The position numbers and the translations under genes were made by a program. Below are positions 19,452 through 29,293 of a DNA stretch of 64,000 nt, in pieces. Source of the DNA: Companilactobacillus kimchii DSM 13961 = JCM 10707 (lineage in GTDB: Bacteria > Bacillota > Bacilli > Lactobacillales > Lactobacillaceae); contig NZ_AZDH01000014.1 of NCBI RefSeq assembly GCF_001435445.1, forward strand, positions 62,001-126,000, given 5' to 3'. The notes under the pieces were generated by a model, which did no database searches, had not been told where the DNA came from, and saw only the letters and a program-made list of their open reading frames with translations. Numbering within the stretch: the stretch's first letter is position 1; each line of letters opens with the position of its first letter.

Positions 19452-20795
19452 ATGACAAAAGAAATCACATCATCAGACTTAGATAAATTTCAAACTGCAT
19501 TTGACAATACACCAGGTTCTTCAGCTATCAAAAATGCTGTTGCTAATAACGGTTTATTCAAATCAAGTGAAACTATTGCTTCAAAAGTAGCAATGGATCC
19601 TACTTTCTCAGTTGAATTGGATACAGGTTCAGTTGCTGATCAAAAGCAATCAGGACTTTGCTGGGTATTCGCTGCATTGAACACAATGAGACATCCACTT
19701 CAAAACAACTTCAAGATTAAGGGCTTTGAACTATCACAAGGATACATGCTTTTCTGGGATAAACTAGAAAAATCAAACTACTTCTTTGAAAATGTTATTA
19801 ACACTGCTGCCCTTCCAACTGGCGATCGTAAAGTTGACTTCCTTATGACAACACCTCAACAAGACGGTGGTCAATGGGACATGGTTATGGCTCTTGTTCA
19901 AAAATATGGTGTCGTTCCAAAGAGTGTTATGCCAGATACATTCAGTCGTACAAACTCCTCTGAATTAAACAACGTTCTCAATAAGAAATTACGTAAAGAT
20001 GCTATTATTCTTCGTGATCTTGTTAATGACAACAAATCTGAAGAAGATATCGAACGTAAGAAGAATGAATTACTAAGTGAAATTTACAAACTTCTAGTTT
20101 ACACAGTTGGTGTTCCACCCACTAAATTTGATTGGGCTTACCGTGATGATGATAAGAATTATCATAAAGAAACTGATATCACACCCCAAGAATTCTTCAA
20201 GAAGTACGTTGGCTGGGATCTAGACAGTTACATCTCAACTATCAATGCTCCAACAGCTGACAAGCCTTATAATCACGTTTACACAGTTGAAATGTTAGGT
20301 AACGTTGTCGGCGGTCGTCAAGTTCGTCATTTGAACCTTGAAATCAATGACTTCAAGAAATTGGCTGTTAAACAATTACAAGCTGGTGAAACAGTTTGGT
20401 TCGGTAGTGATGTTGGTCAAAGTTCTGATCGTAAGATTGGTATCATGGATACAAACATCTATGATCTTGAAGGCCTACTAAATACTGACCTTAAGATGAC
20501 TAAAGCAGAACGTCTTGATTACATTGAAAGTATGATGACACACGCCATGGTAATTACAGGTGTCGACTTAGATGAAAATGGTAACCCACTTAAGTGGAAA
20601 GTTGAAAACTCATGGGGTGAAAAAGTTGGTAACAAAGGATACTTTGTTATGAGCGACTCATGGTTCGATGAATATGTTTACCAATTAGTTATCAACAAGA
20701 AATTCTTAAGTGACGATCTTAAGAATACTTTCGAAACAGAATCAAAAGAACCTAAAGTTCTAGCTCCTTGGGATCCAATGGGTGCTTTAGCTTAA
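19452..20795 (+). CDS. pepC: Aminopeptidase C (bleomycin hydrolase family)
   Basis: 447 residues; papain-like C1B cysteine peptidase. Cys70 in QKQSGLCWVFAALN, the His in MMTHAMVITG, the Asn in VENSWGEKVG. A hexameric intracellular aminopeptidase important for peptide use in lactic acid bacteria. GGAG site before the ATG; 16 bp after rpiA; a strong terminator follows. Confidence 0.97.
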   Translation: MTKEITSSDLDKFQTAFDNTPGSSAIKNAVANNGLFKSSETIASKVAMDPTFSVELDTGSVADQKQSGLCWVFAALNTMRHPLQNNFKIKGFELSQGYMLFWDKLEKSNYFFENVINTAALPTGDRKVDFLMTTPQQDGGQWDMVMALVQKYGVVPKSVMPDTFSRTNSSELNNVLNKKLRKDAIILRDLVNDNKSEEDIERKKNELLSEIYKLLVYTVGVPPTKFDWAYRDDDKNYHKETDITPQEFFKKYVGWDLDSYISTINAPTADKPYNHVYTVEMLGNVVGGRQVRHLNLEINDFKKLAVKQLQAGETVWFGSDVGQSSDRKIGIMDTNIYDLEGLLNTDLKMTKAERLDYIESMMTHAMVITGVDLDENGNPLKWKVENSWGEKVGNKGYFVMSDSWFDEYVYQLVINKKFLSDDLKNTFETESKEPKVLAPWDPMGALA

Positions 20796-20828
20796 TTACG
20801 ACTCTTATTAAAATTTAAATTCAAAAGA

Positions 20829-20899
20829 ACGATCTCCATTAAGTATTCAAGATATATCCTTTACTTGAATCTCTTAATAGAGGTCGTTTTTATTTTACA
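20829..20899 (+). terminator. Terminator after pepC
   Basis: A long imperfect stem, AACGATCTCCATTAAG...CAAG with CTTGAATC...GAGGTCGTT (about 22 pairs), followed by TTTTTATTTT. Confidence 0.82.
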
Positions 20900-20951
20900 A
20901 AATTATGTATTAAACATACTTGCCTCAAAAAAAATAATTGAAATACTATTT

Positions 20952-20982
20952 AGCCTGGAGTAAGAAAGCATTCAACCAGGCT
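20952..20982. repeat. Inverted repeat between pepC and pepX
   Basis: AGCCTGG (20952-20958) and CCAGGCT (20976-20982) with a 17-bp spacer, no T-run on either side. Possibly a protein-binding site or decayed terminator. Otherwise the 287-bp gap holds the pepC terminator and the pepX promoter. Confidence 0.35.
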
Positions 20983-20997
20983 TAAAAATTGCTTGTC

Positions 20998-21053
20998 TTG
21001 ACACGTCTATGCTATTGAATTATTCGTAACTTTACTATAGAGTGCTCTATAAT
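20998..21053 (+). promoter_or_regulatory. pepX promoter region with palindrome over the -10
   Basis: TATAAT (21048-21053) is preceded by the palindrome ATAGAG-TG-CTCTAT (21037-21050) which overlaps it. A TTGACA lies at 20998-21003 but is too far to be its -35. An operator that controls pepX is possible. Confidence 0.4.
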
Positions 21054-21082
21054 GAAATTAATATTTGTGAAGGGGTGTCAAT

Positions 21083-23506
21083 ATGAAAAACAATCAATTT
21101 GCGATTCGTCCAACTCAGTTTGGCGACCAAATTACAGAATTAAAAGAAATTGGTTTTTTAGATAAAGATAATAGTAACGAAAATGATCCTATCAAATTAT
21201 GGAAGAGTTTCTTAAGTAAGGCCTTTATTGAAGCTAAAACTTCTTCTAACTTTGAAGAGAAATTACGTACTTATATGGCAACTCCAGATCAAAATTTAAG
21301 TGAGTATCTTGACTCATCAATTAACGTTTCCGTACAAACATTTTATAATGTTGCACTACAGTTATTGAAATTTAATCCAGATGTTGATTTTTCATTCGAT
21401 AATCCACTAAAAGCAATGGAAAAAATCCAATTGCCAATCGCTGACCATCGAAAAAATAATTTTTCCGTTGAAGAGTTAAAATCGGCTTGGTATTGGCTCC
21501 TAGCTACTCATAATAAAGATGGTCAAAATTATCTTGATTCGTTGGCTGCTAAAGGTTACTTCATCTCATTTTACGGTAAGGTATCAAAGCCTATGTTTTT
21601 CAATGGCAAAACACTTCCCGTCTTTGATCCACACAAATTAATCCGTGAAGTTGTCTATGTTGAATCACCTCAAGACAGTGATCACGATGGCAAGCGTGAC
21701 TTATTAAAGGCTGAAATCTTGCGTCCCTACGAAACTGAAAATGGTCTCAAAGTACCAGTTCTCTACACTGCTAGTCCCTATAATCAAGGCACTAATGACG
21801 AAACTGGTGAAAAATTAACTCATAATGTAAATGTACCTTTAAAACACAAAATTCCTAATAACTTGAATTACGAAGATGTCGAATATCATGAATCATCTGA
21901 CTCCTTGCCTCTAGCTCGTAATATTAACGGTGAAACAAAGAAAGCTGAAGAAACCTTCTCTAGAGAAAGTTCTTACACACTAAATGACTATTTCTTAGCT
22001 CGTGGGTTTGCTGTCATTTATATGGCTGGTATTGGAACAAAAGATTCTGACGGATTAAGAACTACTGGTGATCCCGAAGAAACTATTTCAACCATCTCCA
22101 TTATCAAATGGCTAACTGGCGACTTACCAGCCTTTACTAACAGAACCGATAATATTGAAATCAAAGCTTGGTGGTCAAATAAGAAAGTCGCTATGACCGG
22201 ACGTTCTTACTTAGGAACTTTAGCAACTGCTGCCGCTACTACTGGTGTTAAGGGATTAAAGACTGTCATCAGTGAGGCTGCTATTTCAAATTGGTATGAC
22301 TACTATCGTGATGGTGGTTTAGTGATCGCACCTGGTGGCTTCCCTGGTGAAGATGCTGATGTCTTAGCTGAAGAGACTTTCAGTCGTCGTTTGCAACCTG
22401 GTGATTTTAATGAAATCAAGGGTAAATGGAATCAAAAGATTGAAGAGATTCAAAAAGGTGAAGACCGTGATAGTGGTGATTACAATACTTTCTGGGATGC
22501 TAGAAATTATCACAATAATTTCAAAAATATCACTGCTGATGTCTTTATGGTCCATGGATTGAATGATTGGAACGTTAAACCACGTAATGTCGAAAGATTA
22601 TGGAATGGCATTAAGCATAACGGCGTTACGCAGAAGATCATTCTTCATCAAGGACAACATATTTACATTAATGCTTTCCGTTCTATTGATTACAGTGACA
22701 TTATCAACTTATGGCTCACGCATGAACTTTTAGGTATTGATAATCAGGCCAAAGAAATCATCCCCGATGTCATTGTTCAAGATAATGTTGCGCCAGAGAC
22801 TTGGACGGCACATTCTGATTGGGCAAACCCTAATAATAAAGAAGTAAAATACAATTTATCGGGTGATAAACTAACTACTGAAAACGTTACTTCTGATTCT
22901 GAATCATTCATGGATCAGTTACCTGAAAAAGATTTCGAATCTTACCGCGATGACAACGTTACATGGGAACAAGATCTTATTCACGGTGACAGTAAATTAG
23001 CTAATAACCAATTGACATTCAAATCAGCTCCATTAACAAAGCAACTATTACTAGATGGCAAAATTAATGTTGATTTGAAAGTCGCCTCAAGTGAAAATCT
23101 TGGAATGCTAAGTTTCCAAATAGTTGATTATGGTAAAACTAAACGTTTCAATGTTTCACCTACTCTCCTATCTAAGAATAGTTTAGCCGGAACTTATGAT
23201 TGGCGTGAAGATGACTTACGCGAGTTCACCTTAGGCAAAGAATCTTCAGCCAAGATGATTACAAAAGGTCACATTAATCTGCAAAATCGTGAAAATGCCT
23301 ATAAAGTTGATGAATTAAAACCTAATATCTTCTACAATATAAGCGTCGAACTTCAACCAACTTTCTACAAGCTGCAAGCTGGTCATCAACTAGGTTTAAT
23401 TATTTACGCAACTGATTTTGGAATGACAGTTCGTGGAAATCAAAATATTAAATATACAGTTCAATTAGACCAATCTTCATTATCCGTTCCATTACACGAA
23501 GACTAA
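21083..23506 (+). CDS. pepX: Xaa-Pro dipeptidyl-peptidase
   Basis: 807 residues; serine peptidase S15. N-terminal helical domain (1-160), alpha/beta-hydrolase core with nucleophile Ser375 in [12 protein letters not shown], Asp in VHGLNDWN and His in LHQGQHIY, and a C-terminal jelly-roll. Removes X-Pro dipeptides, central in casein peptide use. AAGGGGTG before the ATG. Confidence 0.97.
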   Translation: MKNNQFAIRPTQFGDQITELKEIGFLDKDNSNENDPIKLWKSFLSKAFIEAKTSSNFEEKLRTYMATPDQNLSEYLDSSINVSVQTFYNVALQLLKFNPDVDFSFDNPLKAMEKIQLPIADHRKNNFSVEELKSAWYWLLATHNKDGQNYLDSLAAKGYFISFYGKVSKPMFFNGKTLPVFDPHKLIREVVYVESPQDSDHDGKRDLLKAEILRPYETENGLKVPVLYTASPYNQGTNDETGEKLTHNVNVPLKHKIPNNLNYEDVEYHESSDSLPLARNINGETKKAEETFSRESSYTLNDYFLARGFAVIYMAGIGTKDSDGLRTTGDPEETISTISIIKWLTGDLPAFTNRTDNIEIKAWWSNKKVAMTGRSYLGTLATAAATTGVKGLKTVISEAAISNWYDYYRDGGLVIAPGGFPGEDADVLAEETFSRRLQPGDFNEIKGKWNQKIEEIQKGEDRDSGDYNTFWDARNYHNNFKNITADVFMVHGLNDWNVKPRNVERLWNGIKHNGVTQKIILHQGQHIYINAFRSIDYSDIINLWLTHELLGIDNQAKEIIPDVIVQDNVAPETWTAHSDWANPNNKEVKYNLSGDKLTTENVTSDSESFMDQLPEKDFESYRDDNVTWEQDLIHGDSKLANNQLTFKSAPLTKQLLLDGKINVDLKVASSENLGMLSFQIVDYGKTKRFNVSPTLLSKNSLAGTYDWREDDLREFTLGKESSAKMITKGHINLQNRENAYKVDELKPNIFYNISVELQPTFYKLQAGHQLGLIIYATDFGMTVRGNQNIKYTVQLDQSSLSVPLHED

Positions 23507-23628
23507 TCTAGGAGTATTGGTTTATTTAATTATATAGGGAATATAACTAGACCAAAATAAGTAGTTTCATACCCTAATACTTAATGTTACAATTGCCGTT
23601 GAACTGTTTATTTTTGGAGATTATTTAT

Positions 23629-25716
23629 ATGGAAAAGACACAACTGAATTCATTGAAAAATAACCCCCATTCAAAGATGAGCATTGCTGGATTTCTAATT
23701 GCTTTAGGAATCGTTTATGGGGATATTGGTACATCTCCCCTTTATGTTATGCACTCTTTAATGGTTGGGAATGGTGGACTTGCAAAAATGTCCACTAATT
23801 TTATCTTAGGAAGTGTTTCATTAATTTTTTGGACACTAACTTTGGTAACAACAATTAAATATGTTTTGATTGCTTTACGTGCGGACAACAACGGTGAAGG
23901 TGGTATTTTTGCCCTTTACACGTTAGTTAGAAAGCGCGCTAAGTGGTTAATCATTCCGGCTATGATTGGTGGGGCAACCTTCTTAGCTGATGGTATGATG
24001 ACACCAGCTGTTACCGTTACAGCTGCCATTGAAGGTCTTAAAGGTATTAAGATCAATAATGCTGTGTTAATCAGTACACAGAACCAAGTAATTATCGTTA
24101 CGCTGATCATTTTATCGACCCTCTTCTTCATTCAGAGATTTGGTACCCAAATGATTGGTCGAGCTTTCGGTCCGATAATGCTAGTTTGGTTCTCATTCTT
24201 AGGTTTGGTCGGAATACTTAATATTTCTTCTGATTGGACTATTATCAGAGCTTTGAATCCTTACTATGCTATTGAGCTATTACGGAGTCCCGTTAATATC
24301 CGTGGTATCTTCATTTTAGGTAGTATCTTCCTAGCTACAACTGGTGCTGAAGCACTGTATTCTGATATGGGACACGTTGGTCGTCCTAATATCTATACAA
24401 GTTGGCCTTTCGTTAAAATTTGCTTGCTATTGAGCTATTTAGGTCAAGCCGCTTGGATCATTAGTGTTAGAGATAATCATACTTTGCAACAAATGGGTTC
24501 AGCTATGAATCCGTTCTATCAATCTATTCCAGCCGATTTCAGACTCTTCGGAATTTTCCTATCAGCTATGGCTGCTATCATTGCTTCTCAAGCTTTGATT
24601 TCCGGTTCATACACCCTAGTTTCTGAAGCTACTAAGTTAAGAATGTTCCCAAGATTGAAAACTTATTACCCAACAAATTTCAAAGGACAGTTATATATTC
24701 CTACTGTTAACTCAATTATTTGGGTCGTTTGTTTGTTCATTGTCTTCTATTTCAAAACTTCAGAAAACATGTCTAACGCCTATGGTCTAGAAATTACGAT
24801 CACTATGTTAATGACAACTATCTTGCTACATCAATGGCTCTTAATGAAACGAGTCAACAGGTTATTCACAACTGTTATCATCAGTTTCTTCTTTGTTATT
24901 GAAAGTATCTTCTTCGTAACAAATAGTAGTAAGTTCATCCATGGTGCCTATATCACAATGTTCATTGCTGCTCTATTAATCGCTGTTATGTTCATTTGGA
25001 GATATGGTGAGCGTCTCAAGGATGACAACACATACCGTAGTCACTTTGCTTCTCTATTAGCTTTTAAACATCAATTAAATGATTTAAGAAAAGATCCAAG
25101 TTATCCACTTTACACGACTAACTTAGTTTATTTAACTAAAGTCCATGATGGATATCGTATTAAAAAGAACATTCTCTACTCAATTCTCGACAAACGTCCT
25201 AAACGTGCTCAAGTTTACTGGTTCGTTACCGTTAACGTTACTGATGAACCTTATACTGCTGCATACAGCGTTGAAACTTTTGATACTGATTACATGATCA
25301 GTGTTCAATTGTATCTTGGATTTAGAGTTGATCAAAAGGTTAATGTTTATCTCCGTCAAGTCGTCAATGATATGATGTCAAATGGTGAGATTAAAGCTCA
25401 ACCACAGAAATACACAACCATCCCTGATCGTGATGTCGGTGACTTCTCATTCGTTATCATCAAAGAGGTCCTATCACCAGATACTAAGATCAGCAATGTT
25501 AAGAAGAGTGTTATTCACTTACGTCTACTCTTACAAAAATTCATTTCACCAGCCAATTGGTTCGGTCTTTCATACAGCGATGTTATTGAAGAGCGTGTTC
25601 CATTGGTACTTGGAAAGGTTTCACTTAATCGTCTACGCCTAGTCAGAAAAGATCGTTCAGCCTTGAAAGATATCAAGATTGACGAAGAAATTGATGACGA
25701 TGATGAAGACGAATAA
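23629..25716 (+). CDS. kup: Potassium uptake protein Kup
   Basis: Start at ATG 23629 (MEKTQLNSLKNNP) with GGAG 10 bp upstream; the frame opens 15 codons earlier without a site. About 695 residues: twelve membrane helices with GIVYGDIGTSPLYV, ADNNGEGGIFALYTLV and LATTGAEALYSDMGH, then a ~230-residue cytoplasmic domain ending in an acidic DEEIDDDDEDE tail. Proton-coupled K+ importer. No ydaO-type riboswitch fits in the 122-bp leader. Confidence 0.96.
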   Translation: MEKTQLNSLKNNPHSKMSIAGFLIALGIVYGDIGTSPLYVMHSLMVGNGGLAKMSTNFILGSVSLIFWTLTLVTTIKYVLIALRADNNGEGGIFALYTLVRKRAKWLIIPAMIGGATFLADGMMTPAVTVTAAIEGLKGIKINNAVLISTQNQVIIVTLIILSTLFFIQRFGTQMIGRAFGPIMLVWFSFLGLVGILNISSDWTIIRALNPYYAIELLRSPVNIRGIFILGSIFLATTGAEALYSDMGHVGRPNIYTSWPFVKICLLLSYLGQAAWIISVRDNHTLQQMGSAMNPFYQSIPADFRLFGIFLSAMAAIIASQALISGSYTLVSEATKLRMFPRLKTYYPTNFKGQLYIPTVNSIIWVVCLFIVFYFKTSENMSNAYGLEITITMLMTTILLHQWLLMKRVNRLFTTVIISFFFVIESIFFVTNSSKFIHGAYITMFIAALLIAVMFIWRYGERLKDDNTYRSHFASLLAFKHQLNDLRKDPSYPLYTTNLVYLTKVHDGYRIKKNILYSILDKRPKRAQVYWFVTVNVTDEPYTAAYSVETFDTDYMISVQLYLGFRVDQKVNVYLRQVVNDMMSNGEIKAQPQKYTTIPDRDVGDFSFVIIKEVLSPDTKISNVKKSVIHLRLLLQKFISPANWFGLSYSDVIEERVPLVLGKVSLNRLRLVRKDRSALKDIKIDEEIDDDDEDE

Positions 25717-25728
25717 TTCAATCAGTTA

Positions 25729-25775
25729 AAAATCGTTATAGGATTCCTATTTAGGACCCTATAGCGATTTTTTTA
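25729..25775 (+). terminator. Terminator after kup
   Basis: AATCGTTATAGG (25731-25742) pairs with CCTATAGCGATT (25758-25769), followed by a run of seven Ts. Confidence 0.85.
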
Positions 25776-25782
25776 TCCATAA

Positions 25783-25889
25783 AAAAGAAAGTTATCTGAA
25801 ATCAGACAACCTTCCTAGGGTAAATCATTTAACTAGCCTACTGGACTATACCTCGACGAAGATATAAATGTTCTTCTATATCTTTTTAT
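25783..25889 (-). ncRNA. Candidate small RNA between kup and a hypothetical gene
   Basis: On the minus strand a TATAAT (25901-25896) with a weak TTGTAG -35 (25923-25918, 16-bp spacing) would start RNA near 25889. The RNA has a 5' hairpin AAGATATA/TATATCTT (25884-25859) and ends in a terminator stem (GTTGTCTGA side 25810-25802, TCAGATAAC side 25799-25791) with a U-rich tail (25790-25781). No ORF. There is no minus-strand gene immediately upstream that this terminator would serve. Inferred from sequence layout only. Confidence 0.45.
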
Positions 25890-26096
25890 ATCCCAATTAT
25901 AAATCGTCTAAGATAAACTACAATTGTAAAGACTCATTTATACATCTCGTCCAAATCGGCTCTTATCAGTCCCTTTTACTAGAAAATCTCTTTATAATCT
26001 CAGTTAATCAAGGATTAAAGAATAACTTCTAAAAAAAGTACTTTGATTCTTGTTAAAATAACTAATTTAAAAATAGCTAGCAAAGAGATGATCATT

Positions 26097-26384
26097 ATGT
26101 TTACATATATTCAAATCATTGACAAAGATGCACACAACTTCATGGGTTATGTCGATTATGAGTTTAAGAATAATGTAATTTCAATGACCTTAGTTAGAGG
26201 AATGAGAAAACTTCATCGCATCAATATCCCATTATCAGATGTTACCGACATTATGGTTGAAGAATTCTATGGTACTAATCGTATTAGTTTCATCTACAAT
26301 GCTCAAAAGTATATCTTCCTAAACTCTGGATATGGTGAAAATGAATATCTAATTAAACATTTAACTAAGGCCGTTAAAGCTTAA
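26097..26384 (+). CDS. Conserved small protein of unknown function
   Basis: Start at ATG 26097 (MFTYIQIIDKDAHNF) is preferred over upstream ATGs in a run of start-like codons; AAAGAG precedes it. 95 residues, mostly beta-strand in pattern (GYVDYEFKNNVISMTLVRG, HRINIPLSDVTDIMVEEFYGTNRISFIYNAQKY). This resembles small PH-like proteins, but I cannot name a family. Monocistronic with its own terminator. Confidence 0.65.
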   Translation: MFTYIQIIDKDAHNFMGYVDYEFKNNVISMTLVRGMRKLHRINIPLSDVTDIMVEEFYGTNRISFIYNAQKYIFLNSGYGENEYLIKHLTKAVKA

Positions 26385-26391
26385 TGCCAAA

Positions 26392-26425
26392 CAAAAAATC
26401 ACTAGAATAATCTGGTGACTTTTTT
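26392..26425 (+). terminator. Terminator of the preceding small gene
   Basis: TCACTAGA (26399-26406) and TCTGGTGA (26411-26418) pair around a 4-base loop, followed by TTTTTT. Confidence 0.82.
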
Positions 26426-26503
26426 ACTCTCTCATATATGTAAATTTAAGGCCATCTAAGATGCTTTTCTTCTATTAATAGTAGTTTGTACGAAACTTAT
26501 TAA

Positions 26504-27301
26504 TTATTTCTCTAAAAAGCTCTCAATTCCATATGCAACCCCATCATCGTCATTACTTTTAGTTATGTATTTACCATATTGCTGAATCTCTGAAGGAGCA
26601 TTAGCCATAACAATTGGTGTACCTACATTTGTTAACATTGGCAAATCATTATGACCATCGCCAAAAGCTGCCATTTCTTCTTTAGACAACTTTTCTAAAT
26701 CTTGAATATATTTTATTCCTTTTGATTTCTGAGCCAAATTACTAGTTATTTCTAAATAATTATCACCAGAGCGTTTGATGCTAACGTCAGTAATATTAAG
26801 ATTCAAGAGTGTTTGATTTAATTGTTCCATTAAATTCAGATCAAAGGTTATCATCATAATTTTATATAATTTAGTATCCGTCAAATCAGTAAAATCAATC
26901 AATGTGGTCTTCTGGCCCGTAAGTTTGGATTCATAATTAATGCCCTCATCAATTTTTTCAGCATACCAATCATTTAATCCATAACAACTACAGCTGACAT
27001 CCGGAAATTTGGTTTGAATTATTTTCATTAATTTCCAAAAACTAGACATATTCAGTGGTTTATCATCTAAAATTTTGAAACCGGCATTGTTTTTCTCATA
27101 GATCAACCCGCCATTAAATCCAATTTGAGGATCAGTTAAATTCAATTTATCAATAGCATTTGCCATTTCCATCGGTGCTCGTGCTGAAACTAAAGTAAAT
27201 GGAATCCCACTCTTCTTTATCGATGAAGCATTTATATTACTAACATTGCCCTCACTATTTAACAAAGTTCCATCCATGTCTGAAAAAATATGTTTGATCA
27301 T
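26504..27301 (-). CDS. HAD-superfamily Cof-type phosphatase
   Basis: 265 residues. HAD motif I FSDMDGTLLNSEG, motif II LVSARAP, motif IV AFGDGHNDLPML, with a type IIB cap between. Members dephosphorylate sugar phosphates, FMN or PLP; the substrate here is unknown. GGGAG ribosome binding site. Separated from the next minus-strand gene by a terminator. Confidence 0.9.
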   Translation of the reverse strand: MIKHIFSDMDGTLLNSEGNVSNINASSIKKSGIPFTLVSARAPMEMANAIDKLNLTDPQIGFNGGLIYEKNNAGFKILDDKPLNMSSFWKLMKIIQTKFPDVSCSCYGLNDWYAEKIDEGINYESKLTGQKTTLIDFTDLTDTKLYKIMMITFDLNLMEQLNQTLLNLNITDVSIKRSGDNYLEITSNLAQKSKGIKYIQDLEKLSKEEMAAFGDGHNDLPMLTNVGTPIVMANAPSEIQQYGKYITKSNDDDGVAYGIESFLEK

Positions 27302-27332
27302 TTTGCTCTCCCCTTATAATTCTATTTTAGTG

Positions 27333-27364
27333 TAAAAAAAAACAATCTCTACGGATTGTTTTTA
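27333..27364 (-). terminator. Terminator after the GlcU-type permease
   Basis: No minus-strand gene lies between this and 27367, so it serves the permease stop. AACAATC (27341-27347) and GATTGTT (27354-27360) with A-runs giving a U-tract on the minus strand. Confidence 0.65.
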
Positions 27365-27366
27365 AT

Positions 27367-28224
27367 TTATGCAAATGATGTTGCGACACTTCCGATAACG
27401 ATCAATACAATACCTAGAACCGTGAATTTCATTTCACGACTACTCTTATTCTCATGTAGAATAAAGATTCCACCGAAGGTACCAATTACAACGTTCAATT
27501 GAGTCCAGATAAAGGCTGAAGTATTACCGTTAGCCTTAGCCGAAAAAATATAAGCAAATGCGGCAATTCCCCAAGCAATTCCGGCAAAGATATTTAAATA
27601 ATGTTCTTTTTGTTTAAAAGCTTTAACATCTGTAAACAATGCGTAGATAATTGCACCGACCAAGATTCCTAGCATTTCTGGTAAGAAAATAGCTGTACCA
27701 CTTTGATTTTTGACAATTGGCATATTAGGGAATGAAGAATAGATCCAAAAACCTACAGTCGTACATAATAGGAAAATGGCATCCTTAAGTTCCATTTTAT
27801 TTCCTTCAGCACTATCAGTTATTGAAGTTAATAAAGCCCCAACAACTACAATCAATAAAGCAATAATTCCAATTATTTTAGATTGTGCTCCGGCCCAGTC
27901 TCCGAAAATCAACATCCCAATAATAGAGTTACCTACTAATTGGAATACAGTTGACAGTGGAACTGTACCTGAAACACCAATACGCTTGAATGAAATGAAT
28001 TGTCCTATCTGTCCAATAGTCCACAGAGCACCACAGAGAACTGAGAACCAAAAAGCGGTTGTGTTAACAGTTGGCTGTGTTATTAAGTAGGCGACAAACC
28101 CGACGATTGTCGCACCAGCACCAATTCCAAACATTTGGTTAGCAGGAGAACCACCAATTTTACCGGTGATGATTGGCATGAAGCCCCAACCTAACGCAGG
28201 TATTAGCGCAATTAAAATATTCAT
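27367..28224 (-). CDS. GlcU/RbsU-type sugar uptake permease
   Basis: 285 residues, ten predicted membrane helices, GRP (glucose/ribose porter, DMT superfamily). Starts MNILIALIPALGWGFMPIIT and contains GVSGTVPLSTVFQLVGNS and ANGNTSAFIWTQLNVVIGTFGG. Proton-linked uptake of glucose or ribose is the family role. GGGAG site before the ATG. Alone in its unit; specificity cannot be read from sequence. Confidence 0.88.
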   Translation of the reverse strand: MNILIALIPALGWGFMPIITGKIGGSPANQMFGIGAGATIVGFVAYLITQPTVNTTAFWFSVLCGALWTIGQIGQFISFKRIGVSGTVPLSTVFQLVGNSIIGMLIFGDWAGAQSKIIGIIALLIVVVGALLTSITDSAEGNKMELKDAIFLLCTTVGFWIYSSFPNMPIVKNQSGTAIFLPEMLGILVGAIIYALFTDVKAFKQKEHYLNIFAGIAWGIAAFAYIFSAKANGNTSAFIWTQLNVVIGTFGGIFILHENKSSREMKFTVLGIVLIVIGSVATSFA

Positions 28225-28520
28225 AAAAACTCCCTCTAATTCGCAAAATATTAGTAATAATCTTTTTTTAAAGTGATAATTTTTTTGTATATAAGGAACA
28301 ATATTGGTTTCTAATGATACATAAAATAAAACTTGCTTCGAACATTACTACTTTTTTATCTAATTTGTCCACTTGGCACAAAACCAAGTAAATATCTAGA
28401 CCATTTAAATAGTGTACCTCATAATTTCAAAAAAGAAAGCATTTTCTTAAAAAAAATTTTGACTCTACTCGTACCAGTATTTGCTACATTTATCACATAC
28501 CATGACAACACTTTATGGCA
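28225..28520. other. AT-rich intergenic stretch without a supported gene
   Basis: About 300 bp upstream of the permease. A 63-codon plus-strand frame exists but has a TTG start and no ribosome binding site. A short CTTGG/CCAAG hairpin lies near 28373-28389. It must contain the permease promoter on the minus strand, but I see no clear -35/-10 pair. Confidence 0.5.
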
Positions 28521-28556
28521 TTAAAAAAGACCAGTTCTCATTCGACTAGTCTTTTA
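28521..28556 (-). terminator. Terminator after the phosphoglycerate mutase
   Basis: The stem AAAGACCAGT (28526-28535) with ACTAGTCTTT (28545-28554) has one G-U pair in the RNA and a six-U tail. It begins at the stop codon. Confidence 0.82.
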
Positions 28557-29228
28557 TTTACCCTGACGATTTGAGCTTAAAATATTTAATTTTTTATCAA
28601 ATTCATAAATCAAAGGTGTTCCATTAGCAACTTCAACACCATCAATATCTTGATCGCTAATACCTTCAATATATTTGATCAAAGCTCGAATGGTACTCCC
28701 ATGAGCCACGATCAATTGATCTTTACCATCCAATAACCTAGGAGCAACTTGATCAACATAGTAAGGAACAATTCTTTGATAAGCATCATAGAGACTTTCT
28801 GCTAAAGGCATAATCCGAGCATCATAATACTTGTACGGACCTACATTAGGATCTGCATGCTCAAGCTTAGGTGGAACAGCATAAAAACTTCTTCTCCACA
28901 AATGAACCTGTTCAACACCAAATTCTCTTCTTGTGGCATCTTTATTTTGACCTCGTAAAGCTCCGTAATGACGTTCATTTAAGCGCCAACTCTTTGTAAT
29001 TGGCACATAATTAAGATTCAAATCATCCTGAATAATATATGCGGTAAGAATTGCCCGCTTTAAAACCGAAGTATGAACATGTTCAAATTCAAAACCTTGT
29101 AGTTTTTTAGCAGCTACATGTGCTTGAACAACCCCTTCTTGAGTCAAGCCAACATTATTCCAACCAGTATATTGATTTAATGCATTTGCTGTACTTTCGC
29201 CGTGTCTTACCATAACAAGTTTTACCAT
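28554..29228 (-). CDS. gpmA: 2,3-bisphosphoglycerate-dependent phosphoglycerate mutase family protein
   Basis: Start at ATG 29228 (MVKLVMVRHGESTANAL). About 224 residues with catalytic His9 in RHGEST, the RHYGALRGQNKDATRREFG region, VHLWRRSF and the second His in IVAHGSTIRAL. Interconverts 3- and 2-phosphoglycerate. The RxxFG region and GDxDG-like C-terminus differ from the standard glycolytic GpmA, so it may be a second copy. Weak ribosome binding site. Confidence 0.87.
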   Translation of the reverse strand: MVKLVMVRHGESTANALNQYTGWNNVGLTQEGVVQAHVAAKKLQGFEFEHVHTSVLKRAILTAYIIQDDLNLNYVPITKSWRLNERHYGALRGQNKDATRREFGVEQVHLWRRSFYAVPPKLEHADPNVGPYKYYDARIMPLAESLYDAYQRIVPYYVDQVAPRLLDGKDQLIVAHGSTIRALIKYIEGISDQDIDGVEVANGTPLIYEFDKKLNILSSNRQGK

Positions 29229-29293
29229 ATTATGACATTCCAACTTTCATTTATAGAATTACCTTCTAATCTTAGCACAAATCACTATTCTTA

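Noticed and set aside
23507-23628. Possible cyclic-di-AMP (ydaO) riboswitch before kup
   Set aside because: The gap is only 122 bp, with no matching conserved core.
28333-28524. 63-codon plus-strand ORF upstream of the phosphoglycerate mutase terminator
   Set aside because: TTG start without a ribosome binding site in AT-rich non-coding DNA, and its end runs into the gpmA terminator.
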